Below, piece after piece: positions 26,811-35,854 of a stretch of DNA of 64,000 bases; position 1 is the first letter of the stretch, and each line of letters starts with the position of its first letter. The notes below the pieces were generated by a model that had not been told where the DNA came from, made no database searches, and saw nothing but the letters and a program-made list of their open reading frames with translations. Position numbers and translations under genes: made by a program. This stretch comes from Vibrio ponticus. Its GTDB lineage: Bacteria; Pseudomonadota; Gammaproteobacteria; Enterobacterales; Vibrionaceae. The stretch is from positions 558,001 through 622,000 of the forward strand of contig NZ_AP019658.1 of NCBI RefSeq assembly GCF_009938225.1, in the 5' to 3' direction.

Positions 26811-26894
26811 GCTGGCGGCAATTTCCCGTCAGCCAGGCTGACGGAGAGATTCCACATCGTTAATACCCTTATTTTCCCCCCAGCCAGCTGACGG
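26810..26894 (+). promoter_or_regulatory. Candidate attenuator upstream of brnQ
   Basis: Strand 1 GGCTGGCGG (26810-26818) pairs with strand 2 CCGTCAGCC (26826-26834). Strand 2 pairs equally with strand 3 GCTGACGG (26837-26844), giving a perfect 8-bp stem with loop CAG. A second copy of strand 3 (GCTGACGG, 26887-26894) and CAGCC at 26881-26885 provide further pairings. These are mutually exclusive structures as in amino acid attenuators. There is no clear T run after the last hairpin, so the output could be termination by another route or control of brnQ translation. Confidence 0.6.
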
Positions 26895-26944
26895 TCCATT
26901 ACAAAAAAGATTAGAGTAATGTCTAATCGTACGAGGACTGTACA

Positions 26945-28270
26945 TTGAAAAATCAAAGTTCGTTAGCGATAGGTTTGATGACATTTGCCATGTTTCTTGG
27001 CGCGGGGAACATCATTTTTCCACCTTTCTTAGGTTTAGAAGCTGGCACACAGTATTTGCCCGCTATGGCAGGGTTTCTGATCACTGCGGTGGGATTACCC
27101 GCGCTTACCTTAATTGTTTTTGGTCGTTTGAGCGATAGTGCTCAACTGACCCAAGCGTTACCTAAACCGATTGCGACAGGCTTCTGGGTGCTGCTGTTTA
27201 CTGCGGTGGGTCCTGCTTTTGCGATGCCACGAGCGGTAACCGTTGCCTACGAAATGGGTATTAAGCCATTTGTTTCTGGTGATTATCTGGCGCTGTTCTC
27301 ATTCATCTTTGTTGCCCTGACATTGGTATTGGCACTACAGCGTGGCAAGTTGGTTGACTATATCGGCAAATTTATGACACCAATGTTGGTATTGATGCTG
27401 GCGGCGCTGGCTCTAGCGGCGTTAGTGATGCCTTTAGGCGAGTTGAGTACGCCGACGATGGATTATCAGCAACAAGCATTAACCAGTGGCTTAATTCAAG
27501 GCTATATGACCATGGATGCGATCGCTGCGGTTGGTTTTGGTTGGGTGATCATCAAAGCGATCACTGACAAAGGTCATGTGACTTCAAAATCGATTTTTAA
27601 AGTGACGTTAAAAGTAACCTTGGTTTACGCACTATTGATGTCAGGTTGCTACCTTGCGATGGCTTACGTTGGTGCTACGTCGGCAAGCATTGCAGAGGGT
27701 GTGACTAATGGTGGTGAGCTTCTAACTCGTTACGCAGCAGAAGTATTTGGTACGTTTGGTTTAGTTTTACTTTCGGGCATCATCATCATGGCGTGTCTAA
27801 CCACGACGGTAGGTCTGACTAACGCTTGCGCTGAGTACTATCAGCAAACCTTTAACTCACCGTTCTCACTAACGGCAGTGATTGTTGTCGTGCTTACTGG
27901 CGTGATTGCTAACTTTGGTTTGAACCAGATCCTTGCGGTGAGTTTGCCTGCAATTCTAATTTTGTGCCCAGTTGCTATCGCGCTGGTTTTGACGGCACTT
28001 GTCATCCCGACGGATCGAGCGAATTGGTTTGCGTATGTTGCGGTAGTGGCAATCAGTTTGCTGTTGGGTTCTATTGATGCGTTAAGCATTCTTGAGATGC
28101 TGCCTGACTCCTTGGCATCACTATTAAACCAATACTTACCGCTGTTTAGTGCGCATGCGAGTTGGTTTATGCCTGTTGTTGCGTTAATCGCCGTATCAAA
28201 GTGGAAACTGTCGCGCCAAATCGAAACGCAAACTGCAGAGCTAGATATCGCAGTTAAGACCAATCGTTAA
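26945..28270 (+). CDS. brnQ: Branched-chain amino acid carrier BrnQ, TTG start
   Basis: A 441-residue sodium-coupled carrier of the LivCS family for Leu, Ile and Val, with about 12 membrane helices. The signature is GLMTFAMFLGAGNIIFPPFLGLEAG at the N-terminus, with GPAFAMPRAVTVAYE and the GYMTMDAIAAVGFG region. The start is TTG (MKNQSS) with GAGG eight bases upstream; no better ATG is near. It is preceded by a leader peptide and alternative hairpins. Confidence 0.93.
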   Translation: MKNQSSLAIGLMTFAMFLGAGNIIFPPFLGLEAGTQYLPAMAGFLITAVGLPALTLIVFGRLSDSAQLTQALPKPIATGFWVLLFTAVGPAFAMPRAVTVAYEMGIKPFVSGDYLALFSFIFVALTLVLALQRGKLVDYIGKFMTPMLVLMLAALALAALVMPLGELSTPTMDYQQQALTSGLIQGYMTMDAIAAVGFGWVIIKAITDKGHVTSKSIFKVTLKVTLVYALLMSGCYLAMAYVGATSASIAEGVTNGGELLTRYAAEVFGTFGLVLLSGIIIMACLTTTVGLTNACAEYYQQTFNSPFSLTAVIVVVLTGVIANFGLNQILAVSLPAILILCPVAIALVLTALVIPTDRANWFAYVAVVAISLLLGSIDALSILEMLPDSLASLLNQYLPLFSAHASWFMPVVALIAVSKWKLSRQIETQTAELDIAVKTNR

Positions 28271-28293
28271 GCGTGTAAACGGATAAGAACTAG

Positions 28294-28325
28294 AGACTTC
28301 CCTGAGGCGCTTGAGGGAAGTCTCA
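28294..28325. terminator. Terminator between brnQ and the GGDEF gene
   Basis: AGACTTCCCT, ten-base loop, AGGGAAGTCT, then CATT. It lies between convergent genes. Confidence 0.65.
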
Positions 28326-28329
28326 TTAA

Positions 28330-29433
28330 TTAAGCGACAGTAATCTGCTGAGCGAAAATGATGCGATCTTTTCCGCCGCTTTTGGCTTGATATAGCGCGC
28401 TATCAGCTGCTTGAATGAGCTCGATATAACTAATATCTTGCAATATCGGAGAGTATGCAGCCCCCACACTTAGGGTTAGAGAGTGCACGTTTTGGCTATT
28501 TGAGTTAGTGATCTTGAGCTCACGCACTGCAACTAAGATCTCCTCAGCGATCATTTTTAATTGCGCTTCTGTTAAGCCTACAAATGCGAAGATGAATTCT
28601 TCTCCGCCATAGCGAGCGAGAATGAAATCCTGTGTCTTTACAATGGTCTTCAATCGATTGGCGATAGCGACCAAACATTGATCGCCTTCCAAATGACCAT
28701 ATTTATCATTAATTGACTTGAAATTATCGATATCCAGCATGAGTATCGATAAAGAAGAGTAGTTATTTTTAGAGCTGGCTGCAGTATCGTCTAAATATCG
28801 TTGTAGTGCTCTTCGATTGGCAATCATTGTTAGAGGATCAATAAAAACAAGTTGCTCAAGTTTTGATGTTAAATATTCTAGTTCTTTGTTTTTTAATTCA
28901 AGTTCTTTATTTGCAATAATTAACTGATCTTGATACTTTCTTCGTACAATATTTTGCGAAATGATAAAACCAAGCATCTTGAGAATATTAACTTGCGAGG
29001 GTTTTAATGGCGTTGCAGTGATTAAGTTGTCACACGCTATCCAACCAATGGCTTCATTGCCATCCCAAAGGGTGACATAGCCGTTCCAACCGATACCCAC
29101 ATTCGCAAAATTGTGTAATAAAGAGGTGTGTTGCTGAAAGCCGATAAAGGTACGGTTACGAATCATCTCAGAAGCAAATACATGTTCATCAATGGTGGAA
29201 GTAAACCAGCGCTCATCCACGACATTGCCTTCAGTATCAGTGCCATAGGTGCCTTGAACTTGGTTGTCTCCCGTGATTAGAAAGATCGCTAACCTATCAA
29301 TAGTTAGATTAACTATCGCATGTTCGACCGCAATTCTATACATCTCGTCATTGGATTCTGCGCGCCCTAATAGATAGGAAATATCATGCAAGATGTCTAT
29401 TTCTTTATTATATCGAGTTTGACGTGTACTCAT
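28330..29433 (-). CDS. GAF-GGDEF diguanylate cyclase
   Basis: A 367-residue cytoplasmic protein. A GAF sensor domain lies at about residues 10-165, then a coiled coil (NKELELKNKELEYLTSKLEQL) and a GGDEF domain at about 195-360. The active motif GGEEF is intact and FIDPLTMIANRRAL is normal, so it should make c-di-GMP. The inhibitory RxxD site just upstream of the active motif reads KTQD, so product inhibition through that site is not expected. It is a single gene convergent with brnQ. Confidence 0.92.
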   Translation of the reverse strand: MSTRQTRYNKEIDILHDISYLLGRAESNDEMYRIAVEHAIVNLTIDRLAIFLITGDNQVQGTYGTDTEGNVVDERWFTSTIDEHVFASEMIRNRTFIGFQQHTSLLHNFANVGIGWNGYVTLWDGNEAIGWIACDNLITATPLKPSQVNILKMLGFIISQNIVRRKYQDQLIIANKELELKNKELEYLTSKLEQLVFIDPLTMIANRRALQRYLDDTAASSKNNYSSLSILMLDIDNFKSINDKYGHLEGDQCLVAIANRLKTIVKTQDFILARYGGEEFIFAFVGLTEAQLKMIAEEILVAVRELKITNSNSQNVHSLTLSVGAAYSPILQDISYIELIQAADSALYQAKSGGKDRIIFAQQITVA

Positions 29434-30073
29434 GAAAACTGACCTAGTAATTTATTATTATTTTATAAAGTTTAAAACATAAGAATATGTAGGGTTAACC
29501 TCACATTCAGATAGATAAAATAATATTAAATTGCCGCTAATTCGTGATCTATTACGCAAAAGTGTGGGGTGGTTCAACATTATGTTGTCGAAGAATTAAG
29601 ACTTTTGATCAATAGCGAAAAGTAACTTTGTGAAAATTGTCATGATATCGATTACATTATGATTTATAAAAATATTCATAGTAATCGCTAGAGCGCATAG
29701 GTAGCTGCATTAATATCACAAATTGCTATTAAATCGATTATTAATATTAATGGTGGTAGTCATTTTATTGTAAGCAAGTGTTTTAGAATCCTATCGGATA
29801 TGCGCAAATCTGTTTATTTAGATTGTTGCTTTGATAGCTACCGCTCCACATTCTTACTTGTTAGCAGGTACATGTAATTTACTTACTCACGACATAGGGG
29901 ATCTTAACGGATTAGTGATTCATTTAAGTTAGAGTTCAAACTAAAATCACCTACTTTTATGCGAGTAATATCACATTAATGCCCCTTATTTGAGCAAAAA
30001 TTTGATTTTTGCCTCCCTTTGGTGCGCATAATAATAAGGGATTTTGATTAGAGCTCTAAGGAAAGTTTCTAAC
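29434..30073. promoter_or_regulatory. Long upstream region of the ectoine operon
   Basis: 640 bp, AT-rich, without a credible gene. Two elements stand out near ectA. AGTGATTCATTTAA at 29914-29927 resembles the arms of the inverted repeat before ask. A perfect palindrome GCAAAAATTTGATTTTTGC lies at 29994-30012, 62 bases before the ectA start. The latter could be an operator for a MarR-type repressor such as CosR, or a 5'-leader hairpin. The rest presumably holds osmotic and quorum inputs that I cannot pinpoint. Confidence 0.5.
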
Positions 30074-30607
30074 ATGATTACAGTAGAACCTTGGTTGGAT
30101 TCGCCGGATACGAAAACCAAACTAAGTAAACAATTGATATTTCGTGAACCTAATGTCACCGATGGAGATAGTATTTTTAGTTTGATAGCGGCTTGTCCGC
30201 CTTTAGACACCAATTCTTCATACTGCAACTTCTTACAAGCTACTCATTTCAGCAATACCTGTATTTTGGTTGAGCAAGACAACCGTGTTGGCGGTTTCAT
30301 CTCTGCTTACCGCAAGCCAGATCAGCAAGATGTGCTTTTTGTCTGGCAAGTAGCTGTCTCTCCAGATTTTCGAGGCAAAGGTCTCGCATCCCGCATGTTA
30401 AACGCTCTGCTAGCCAGAGACGGTTTAGAGAATATTAAAGCGATAGAAACCACTATTACTAAGTCAAACAAGGCTTCTTGGGCGTTATTTGAAAAGTTCG
30501 ATGCCAGCCAAGGCGGACAAGGAGATGTGACGATCTTCTTAGACGAACAAGCCCACTTTAAAGGTAAGCACGACACTGAATACCTCTATCGCATTCCCAC
30601 CAAATAA
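30074..30607 (+). CDS. ectA: L-2,4-diaminobutyrate acetyltransferase EctA
   Basis: A 177-residue GNAT acetyltransferase that acetylates L-2,4-diaminobutyrate, the second committed step to ectoine. The acetyl-CoA loop is VSPDFRGKGLASRML, and the N-terminal IFREPNVTDGDSIFSLIAACPPLDTNSSYCN is EctA-specific. The start (MITVEPWL) has AAGGA 11 bases upstream; an in-frame ATG 30 bases earlier is less likely. It is first in ectABC-ask. Confidence 0.95.
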   Translation: MITVEPWLDSPDTKTKLSKQLIFREPNVTDGDSIFSLIAACPPLDTNSSYCNFLQATHFSNTCILVEQDNRVGGFISAYRKPDQQDVLFVWQVAVSPDFRGKGLASRMLNALLARDGLENIKAIETTITKSNKASWALFEKFDASQGGQGDVTIFLDEQAHFKGKHDTEYLYRIPTK

Positions 30608-30641
30608 CTTCAATTTTAACTAGGAAAGATACGGTCTTATT

Positions 30642-31910
30642 ATGGACATTTTTAACAAGCAAGAATCTAAGGTTCGTTCGTACTCGAACAGTTTTCCCGT
30701 GGTTTTCACCAAAGCACAAGGTAGTTGGTTAGAGACGGAAAACGGCGAGCGTTACTTGGATTTTCTTGCCGGAGCAGGTTCTTTAAATTACGGTCACAAC
30801 AATCCAGAGCTAAAACAAGCGCTAGTTGAATATATTTTGGCGGATGGCATTACTCATGGCTTGGATATGCACTCTGAGGCGAAAGCTAATTTCCTACAAG
30901 TGCTGAAAAACGTCATTCTTGAGCCAAGAAACCTAGATTACAAAGTGCAGTTTACTGGACCGACTGGTACGAACGCAGTAGAGGCAGCACTAAAGCTGGC
31001 TAAAAAAGCCAAAGGGCGCAGTAGCGTAGTCGCCTTTACTAACGGTTTCCACGGCTGTACGGCAGGTGCGCTTGCCGCCACTGGTAATCAGCACCACCGT
31101 CAAGGCGCGCCACAAGGTAGCTTGTCAGGTATTACGCGGATTCCTTTTGAAGGATATGCAGGTGTGGATGGGTTAGCGTTGTTTGAAACCATGCTTAACG
31201 ATAATTCAGCGGGCATGGATAAGCCAGCGGCAGTACTTTTGGAAACGGTGCAAGGCGAGGGGGGGCTTAATGTCGCTTCTAATGCATGGCTTCAACGTCT
31301 AAGCAAGATCTGTAAGGCTAACGATATCTTGCTGATTGTCGATGATATTCAAGCGGGGTGCGGTCGCACAGGTACCTTCTTTAGCTTTGAACCAGCGGGT
31401 ATTCAACCTGATATTGTGACCTTGTCAAAATCAATCGGTGGCTATGGTTTACCGATGGCAGTTGTGCTGCTTAAACCTGAGTTAGATATTTGGAAACCGG
31501 GTGAACACAACGGTACTTTTCGTGGCAACAACCACGCCTTCGTAACAGCCGCAAAAGCGTTAGAGCTATATTGGTCAGATAACGCGTTAGAAAAGCACAT
31601 TGCGCGCAGTTCACAACAGGTTACTGAGGTGATTGAAAAGCAACTTAAGCGCTTCCCTGAACTGTTTGTACAACAGAAAGGGCGCGGAATGATGATTGGC
31701 ATTGAATGTCAAAATGGCGCTCTTGCTGGCGATATTGCCAAAGCGTGTTTTGCTAACGGTATGATCATCGAAACCGCAGGTCCTAACGATGAAGTGGTGA
31801 AATTTTTCTGCCCGCTAACCATCACTGAGTCTGAACTTGGACAAGGTCTCGCGATTTTCGAGCAAGCCGTTGAGTCCATCGCGCAGAAACACTTCAAAAA
31901 AGCATCTTAA
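30642..31910 (+). CDS. ectB: Diaminobutyrate-2-oxoglutarate aminotransferase EctB
   Basis: A 422-residue class III PLP-dependent aminotransferase that makes L-2,4-diaminobutyrate from aspartate semialdehyde. The start IFNKQESKVRSYSNSFPVVF is typical of EctB. VDDIQAGCGRTGTFFSFE is present, and the PLP lysine lies in LSKSIGGYGLPMAV. It is 34 bases after ectA and 15 bases before ectC. Confidence 0.97.
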   Translation: MDIFNKQESKVRSYSNSFPVVFTKAQGSWLETENGERYLDFLAGAGSLNYGHNNPELKQALVEYILADGITHGLDMHSEAKANFLQVLKNVILEPRNLDYKVQFTGPTGTNAVEAALKLAKKAKGRSSVVAFTNGFHGCTAGALAATGNQHHRQGAPQGSLSGITRIPFEGYAGVDGLALFETMLNDNSAGMDKPAAVLLETVQGEGGLNVASNAWLQRLSKICKANDILLIVDDIQAGCGRTGTFFSFEPAGIQPDIVTLSKSIGGYGLPMAVVLLKPELDIWKPGEHNGTFRGNNHAFVTAAKALELYWSDNALEKHIARSSQQVTEVIEKQLKRFPELFVQQKGRGMMIGIECQNGALAGDIAKACFANGMIIETAGPNDEVVKFFCPLTITESELGQGLAIFEQAVESIAQKHFKKAS

Positions 31911-31925
31911 AAATAGGAAATAATC

Positions 31926-32312
31926 ATGATTGTTAGAACGCTAGAGGAATGCCGTAATAGCGAACGTCGCGTAGCATCAGAAACGTGGGAAAGTGTTCGT
32001 ATGCTGCTTAAAGATGACAAGATGGGTTTTTCGTTCCATATCACGACTATCTTTGAGAATACTGAAACCCATATTCACTATCAAAACCACTTGGAGTCGG
32101 TTTACTGCATGAGTGGGGAAGGCGAAATTGAAGTGGTGGGCGGTGAGACTTACCCGATTAAACCAGGTACGCTCTATATTCTGGATAAGCATGACGAGCA
32201 CTATCTCCGTGCTTACAAAGATACCCCTATGGTGATGGCATGCGTGTTTAATCCACCAATCACAGGCGCAGAGACTCACGACGAAAACGGTGTATACCCT
32301 CTGATTGATTAA
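31926..32312 (+). CDS. ectC: Ectoine synthase EctC
   Basis: A 128-residue cupin enzyme that cyclises N-gamma-acetyl-diaminobutyrate to ectoine. [23 protein letters not shown] and [21 protein letters not shown] match the family at full length. No ectD hydroxylase follows, so the end product should be ectoine rather than hydroxyectoine. Confidence 0.97.
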   Translation: MIVRTLEECRNSERRVASETWESVRMLLKDDKMGFSFHITTIFENTETHIHYQNHLESVYCMSGEGEIEVVGGETYPIKPGTLYILDKHDEHYLRAYKDTPMVMACVFNPPITGAETHDENGVYPLID

Positions 32313-32338
32313 TGAATCAAAAGCTAACTTTGTCTGAA

Positions 32339-32371
32339 ACGGTGAGGCGATTAAGCCTCACTGTTTTTATC
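32339..32371 (+). terminator. Partial terminator between ectC and ask
   Basis: ACGGTGAGGC, loop GATTAA, GCCTCACTGT (one G-U pair) followed by TTTTTAT. It probably reduces read-through into ask. Confidence 0.75.
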
Positions 32372-32395
32372 CCAATTTTGTTTTTAACTCAGGCG

Positions 32396-32443
32396 TTGAA
32401 TCACTTAATCAATTTGCTTAACCAGTTTAATTAAGTGATTCAA
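32396..32443. promoter_or_regulatory. Perfect 14-bp inverted repeat before ask
   Basis: TTGAATCACTTAAT and ATTAAGTGATTCAA, separated by 20 bases, ending 27 bases before the ask ATG. AGTGATTCATTTAA upstream of ectA is related to the arm. It could be an operator for a regulator of both promoters or a stem-loop on the message. Confidence 0.55.
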
Positions 32444-32469
32444 TTTAATAATTCGACTAAGGACAGTCC

Positions 32470-33888
32470 ATGACTTATACCGTAGAAAAAATCGGCGGTA
32501 CATCTATGTCTGCTTTTGACGCAGTGCTAGACAATATTATTCTTCGCCCTAAAGACCCGTATAACCGAGTGTTCGTGGTATCAGCTTACGGTGGTATGAC
32601 CGATGTACTGCTGGAGAACAAGAAAAACGGTAAACCTGGCGTGTATCAACTGATTGCCAAACGCGATGACACTTGGGGGGAAGCGCTCGCCCAAGTAGAA
32701 CGACAGATGTTATTAGTTAATGAGAACATCTTTGCTGATCCAATGAGTCGTATGCGCGCGGATAAATACATTCGCTCTCGCATTGCTGAAGCCAAAAATT
32801 GTATCAGCAATATTCTCGATACTTGTCGCTATGGTCAATTTTCTTTGCGTCATTATCTGCCACAGATTCGCGAGTTTTTGTCGTCGATTGGCGAAGTCCA
32901 TAGTGCGTATAACAGTGCACTCAAGTTAAAGACGTTAGGGATCAACGCTACGTTTGTTGACCTGTCAGGTTGGGATTGCCAAAAACCGCTGACACTGGAT
33001 GAAACCATCGCCGAAGCGTTTGAAAAAATAGATGTAACTAAAGAGCTACCGATAGTGACGGGTTATGCTTATACCAAAGATGGTTTGATGAAGACCTATG
33101 ATAGAGGTTACAGCGAAATGACCTTTAGCCGTATCGCGTCGATCACCAATGCGGATCTCGCCATCATCCACAAAGAATATCATCTAAGTTCAGCCGACCC
33201 GCGTATTGTAGGAACCGACCAAGTGCTGCCGATTGGCAAAACTAATTTTGATGTGGCGGATCAACTTGCGAGTTTGGGTATGGAAGCGATTCACCCCAAT
33301 GCGGCGGCAGGCTTACGTCAAAGCGGGATTCAACTGCAAATCAAAAATACGTTTGAGCCAGAGCATCCAGGCACATTGATTTCATCGGACTACAGTCCAG
33401 AAACCGACAAGATTGAAATCATTGCTGGTAAAGAGAAGGTTTTCGCTCTGCACTTATTTGATCAAACCATGGTGGGGCAGGTGGATAACGTCAGTTATGA
33501 TTTAATGCAGATCATTGCAGAGACCCGCGTAAACCTGATCGGTAAAGAGATGAACGCTAACTCGATTACTTATTACTTAGGTGGTCATGAAGATGCATTG
33601 AATAAGGTGCTTTATCGTGCTGAGAAGCGTTATCCTAATGCGTCAATCAAGGGGCGCATGGTTGCGCTAATTTCGGTGATTGGCTCGCAGATTGATACTA
33701 ACAAAACTTTAACTAAGGGTGTGCTTTCTCTTATGGAGAACGATGTGACGCCAATTGCGGTTCACTCATCAATGCGCAATGTGAACGTCCAATTTGTCGT
33801 GGCAGACAATGAGTACCAACAGACAATTTGTGCGCTGCATAAGGTATTTTGCCTACCGAAAAAAGAGCAGCAAGCGTTAATGGCATAA
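32470..33888 (+). CDS. ask: Ectoine-specific aspartokinase (Ask_Ect)
   Basis: A 472-residue aspartate kinase supplying aspartyl phosphate for ectoine synthesis. The N-terminal VEKIGGTSMSAFDAV contains the kinase loop. The position after ectABC and the C-terminal ACT-like region identify the feedback-relaxed ectoine paralogue rather than LysC, ThrA or MetL. A separate promoter is possible because a terminator and an inverted repeat precede it. AAGGACAG lies before the ATG. Confidence 0.92.
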   Translation: MTYTVEKIGGTSMSAFDAVLDNIILRPKDPYNRVFVVSAYGGMTDVLLENKKNGKPGVYQLIAKRDDTWGEALAQVERQMLLVNENIFADPMSRMRADKYIRSRIAEAKNCISNILDTCRYGQFSLRHYLPQIREFLSSIGEVHSAYNSALKLKTLGINATFVDLSGWDCQKPLTLDETIAEAFEKIDVTKELPIVTGYAYTKDGLMKTYDRGYSEMTFSRIASITNADLAIIHKEYHLSSADPRIVGTDQVLPIGKTNFDVADQLASLGMEAIHPNAAAGLRQSGIQLQIKNTFEPEHPGTLISSDYSPETDKIEIIAGKEKVFALHLFDQTMVGQVDNVSYDLMQIIAETRVNLIGKEMNANSITYYLGGHEDALNKVLYRAEKRYPNASIKGRMVALISVIGSQIDTNKTLTKGVLSLMENDVTPIAVHSSMRNVNVQFVVADNEYQQTICALHKVFCLPKKEQQALMA

Positions 33889-33921
33889 ATATCCATTAAT
33901 CTCTGACGAAGTTGCGTGATT

Positions 33922-33950
33922 CAAAGAGTTGGCTTGCCCAGCTCTTTGTT
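33922..33950 (+). terminator. Terminator after ask
   Basis: CAAAGAGTTGG, loop CTTG, CCCAGCTCTTTG then TTGTCTTT. Confidence 0.7.
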
Positions 33951-34147
33951 GTCTTTGATAGCTGAAAAATTGCGCATTAGCAGGGATGTTTGGAATACGA
34001 AATACAGTTAAGGACGATGAAGTAATAAAGTTGTTATTGACGTTAATTATCCACAAATATTATTAACTAAACCAAAACGATTGATGCTTAATATATCACC
34101 GTTTTATGCGTGCTTAATGAATTTATAGTCTGATATATACTATTTTG

Positions 34148-34176
34148 TTGACTTTTTATTCTGTAGTTTGCGATAT
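34148..34176 (+). promoter_or_regulatory. Possible promoter of the YfcC-type gene
   Basis: -35 TTGACT and a weak -10 CGATAT separated by 17 bases, within a 310-bp region after ask that otherwise holds only the ask terminator and AT-rich sequence. Confidence 0.4.
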
Positions 34177-34198
34177 TTCACGCATCTGAAAACTAAGC

Positions 34199-35743
34199 GT
34201 GAAAAAGGTTATGTCTCACACTCATGCACAGCCAGCGGACTCGGCTGTAACGAAGAAATCTTGGCAGATGCCAGATACCCTAATTTTAATCTTCTTTGTT
34301 GGTATCTTTGCTGCGATTCTTACTTACTTAATCCCTGCGGGCTCTTTTGATAGCCAACAGGTGACATACATGGTCGATGGTGCTGAAAAGACACGTACAG
34401 TTATTGACCCTAACTCTTTTGCTTATGCGACTGATGAAGCTGGTGAACTGGTTTACAACACGGTAAGCCTATTTGCTTCAGGCGGTGGCATTGGTCTAAT
34501 GAACTTCCCATTTGAAGGTCTAACTTCAGGCTCGAAATGGGGCAGTGCAATCGGCGTAATCATGTTTATGCTGGTGATCGGTGGTGCATTTGGTGTGGTA
34601 ATGCGCACCGGTACTATCGACAACGGTATCCTACGTCTGATTGATAAAACCAAAGGTAATGAATCACTATTTATCCCTGTACTTTTCCTACTGTTCTCAC
34701 TTGGTGGTGCAGTATTTGGTATGGGTGAAGAAGCGGTGGCGTTTGCAATTATTATTGCACCGCTAATGGTTCGCCTTGGCTATGATGGTATCACTACTGT
34801 TATGGTTACCTACATTGCAACTCAAATTGGTTTTGCAACGTCTTGGATGAACCCATTCTCTGTAGCGATTGCACAAGGCATCGCGGGTATTCCAGTTCTT
34901 TCTGGTATGACCGTACGTATGGGTCTATGGGCTGGCTTTACGCTTATCGGTATCGCTTTCACTATGGCATACGCAGCGCGCATCAAAGCAAATCCAGAGC
35001 TATCATACAGCCGTCGTACTGACGCGTACTTCCACCAACAAGAAGCATCGGTTGCTGAGTCTCGTTGGAACATTGGCGATACGCTAGTACTTCTAACCGT
35101 AGTAGCTTCGACTGCATGGGTGGTATGGGGCGTAGTAATGCACGCTTGGTACATTCCAGAGATCGCATCGCAATTCTTCACTATGGGCTTTGTGGTCGCG
35201 ATTATTGGTACGATTTTCCGCTTGAACGGTATGACACTAAACGAAGCAGCGGCAGCGTTTAAAGAAGGTGCCAGCATCATGCTAGCACCAGCACTACTAG
35301 TGGGTTGTGCGAAAGGTGTACTACTGCTGCTAGGTGGCGGTTCTTCAGAAGAGCCAAGTGTACTGAACTCAATCCTAAACGGTGCAGGTAGTATGTTAAG
35401 CGGTTTGCCAGCAGTGGCATCGGCATGGCTAATGTACGTGTTCCAGTCAGTGTTCAACTTCTTTGTAACCTCAGGTTCTGGTCAAGCAGCACTAACAATG
35501 CCACTACTATCGCCGCTGTCTGATATCGCAGGCGTGACTCGTCAAGTAGCGGTATTGGCATTCCAACTGGGTGACGGTTTCACTAACGTAATCGTACCAA
35601 CTTCAGCGCCTCTAATGGCAACACTTGGTGTATGTCGTATCGATTGGGGTGACTGGGCGAAATTCTGCTGGCGCTTTATGCTACTATTGTTCGCAATTTC
35701 GAGCGTAGTGGTAGTAGTTGCTCAGCTAATGGGCTTCTCATAA
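34199..35743 (+). CDS. YfcC-family basic amino acid / C4-dicarboxylate carrier
   Basis: A 514-residue inner-membrane carrier of the DcuC/YfcC family (PF03606). The first helix follows KKSWQMPDTLILIFFVGI, and core motifs are GAFGVVMRTGTIDNGI, FGMGEEAVAFAIIIAPLMVRLGYD and FVTSGSGQAALTMPLLSPLSDIAG. The substrate could be an amino acid or an N-acyl amino acid; the family includes putative arginine/ornithine antiporters. The start could be this GTG or the ATG 12 bases later; neither has an ideal ribosome site. A deacylase gene follows, and codon use suggests strong expression. Confidence 0.85.
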   Translation: MKKVMSHTHAQPADSAVTKKSWQMPDTLILIFFVGIFAAILTYLIPAGSFDSQQVTYMVDGAEKTRTVIDPNSFAYATDEAGELVYNTVSLFASGGGIGLMNFPFEGLTSGSKWGSAIGVIMFMLVIGGAFGVVMRTGTIDNGILRLIDKTKGNESLFIPVLFLLFSLGGAVFGMGEEAVAFAIIIAPLMVRLGYDGITTVMVTYIATQIGFATSWMNPFSVAIAQGIAGIPVLSGMTVRMGLWAGFTLIGIAFTMAYAARIKANPELSYSRRTDAYFHQQEASVAESRWNIGDTLVLLTVVASTAWVVWGVVMHAWYIPEIASQFFTMGFVVAIIGTIFRLNGMTLNEAAAAFKEGASIMLAPALLVGCAKGVLLLLGGGSSEEPSVLNSILNGAGSMLSGLPAVASAWLMYVFQSVFNFFVTSGSGQAALTMPLLSPLSDIAGVTRQVAVLAFQLGDGFTNVIVPTSAPLMATLGVCRIDWGDWAKFCWRFMLLLFAISSVVVVVAQLMGFS

Positions 35744-35774
35744 TAAACTCAAGCGAGTTTGATGCTTAGATTCG

Positions 35775-35806
35775 ATGGCGAGATATTTATCTCGCCATTT
35801 TTTATT
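35775..35806 (+). terminator. Intrinsic terminator after the YfcC-type gene
   Basis: ATGGCGAGAT, loop ATTT, ATCTCGCCAT, then TTTTTATT. Confidence 0.85.
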
Positions 35807-35854
35807 GTCTGCCTCAGTTGATAGGCAAACAAAGATTTTGGAGAGACCATTTTA

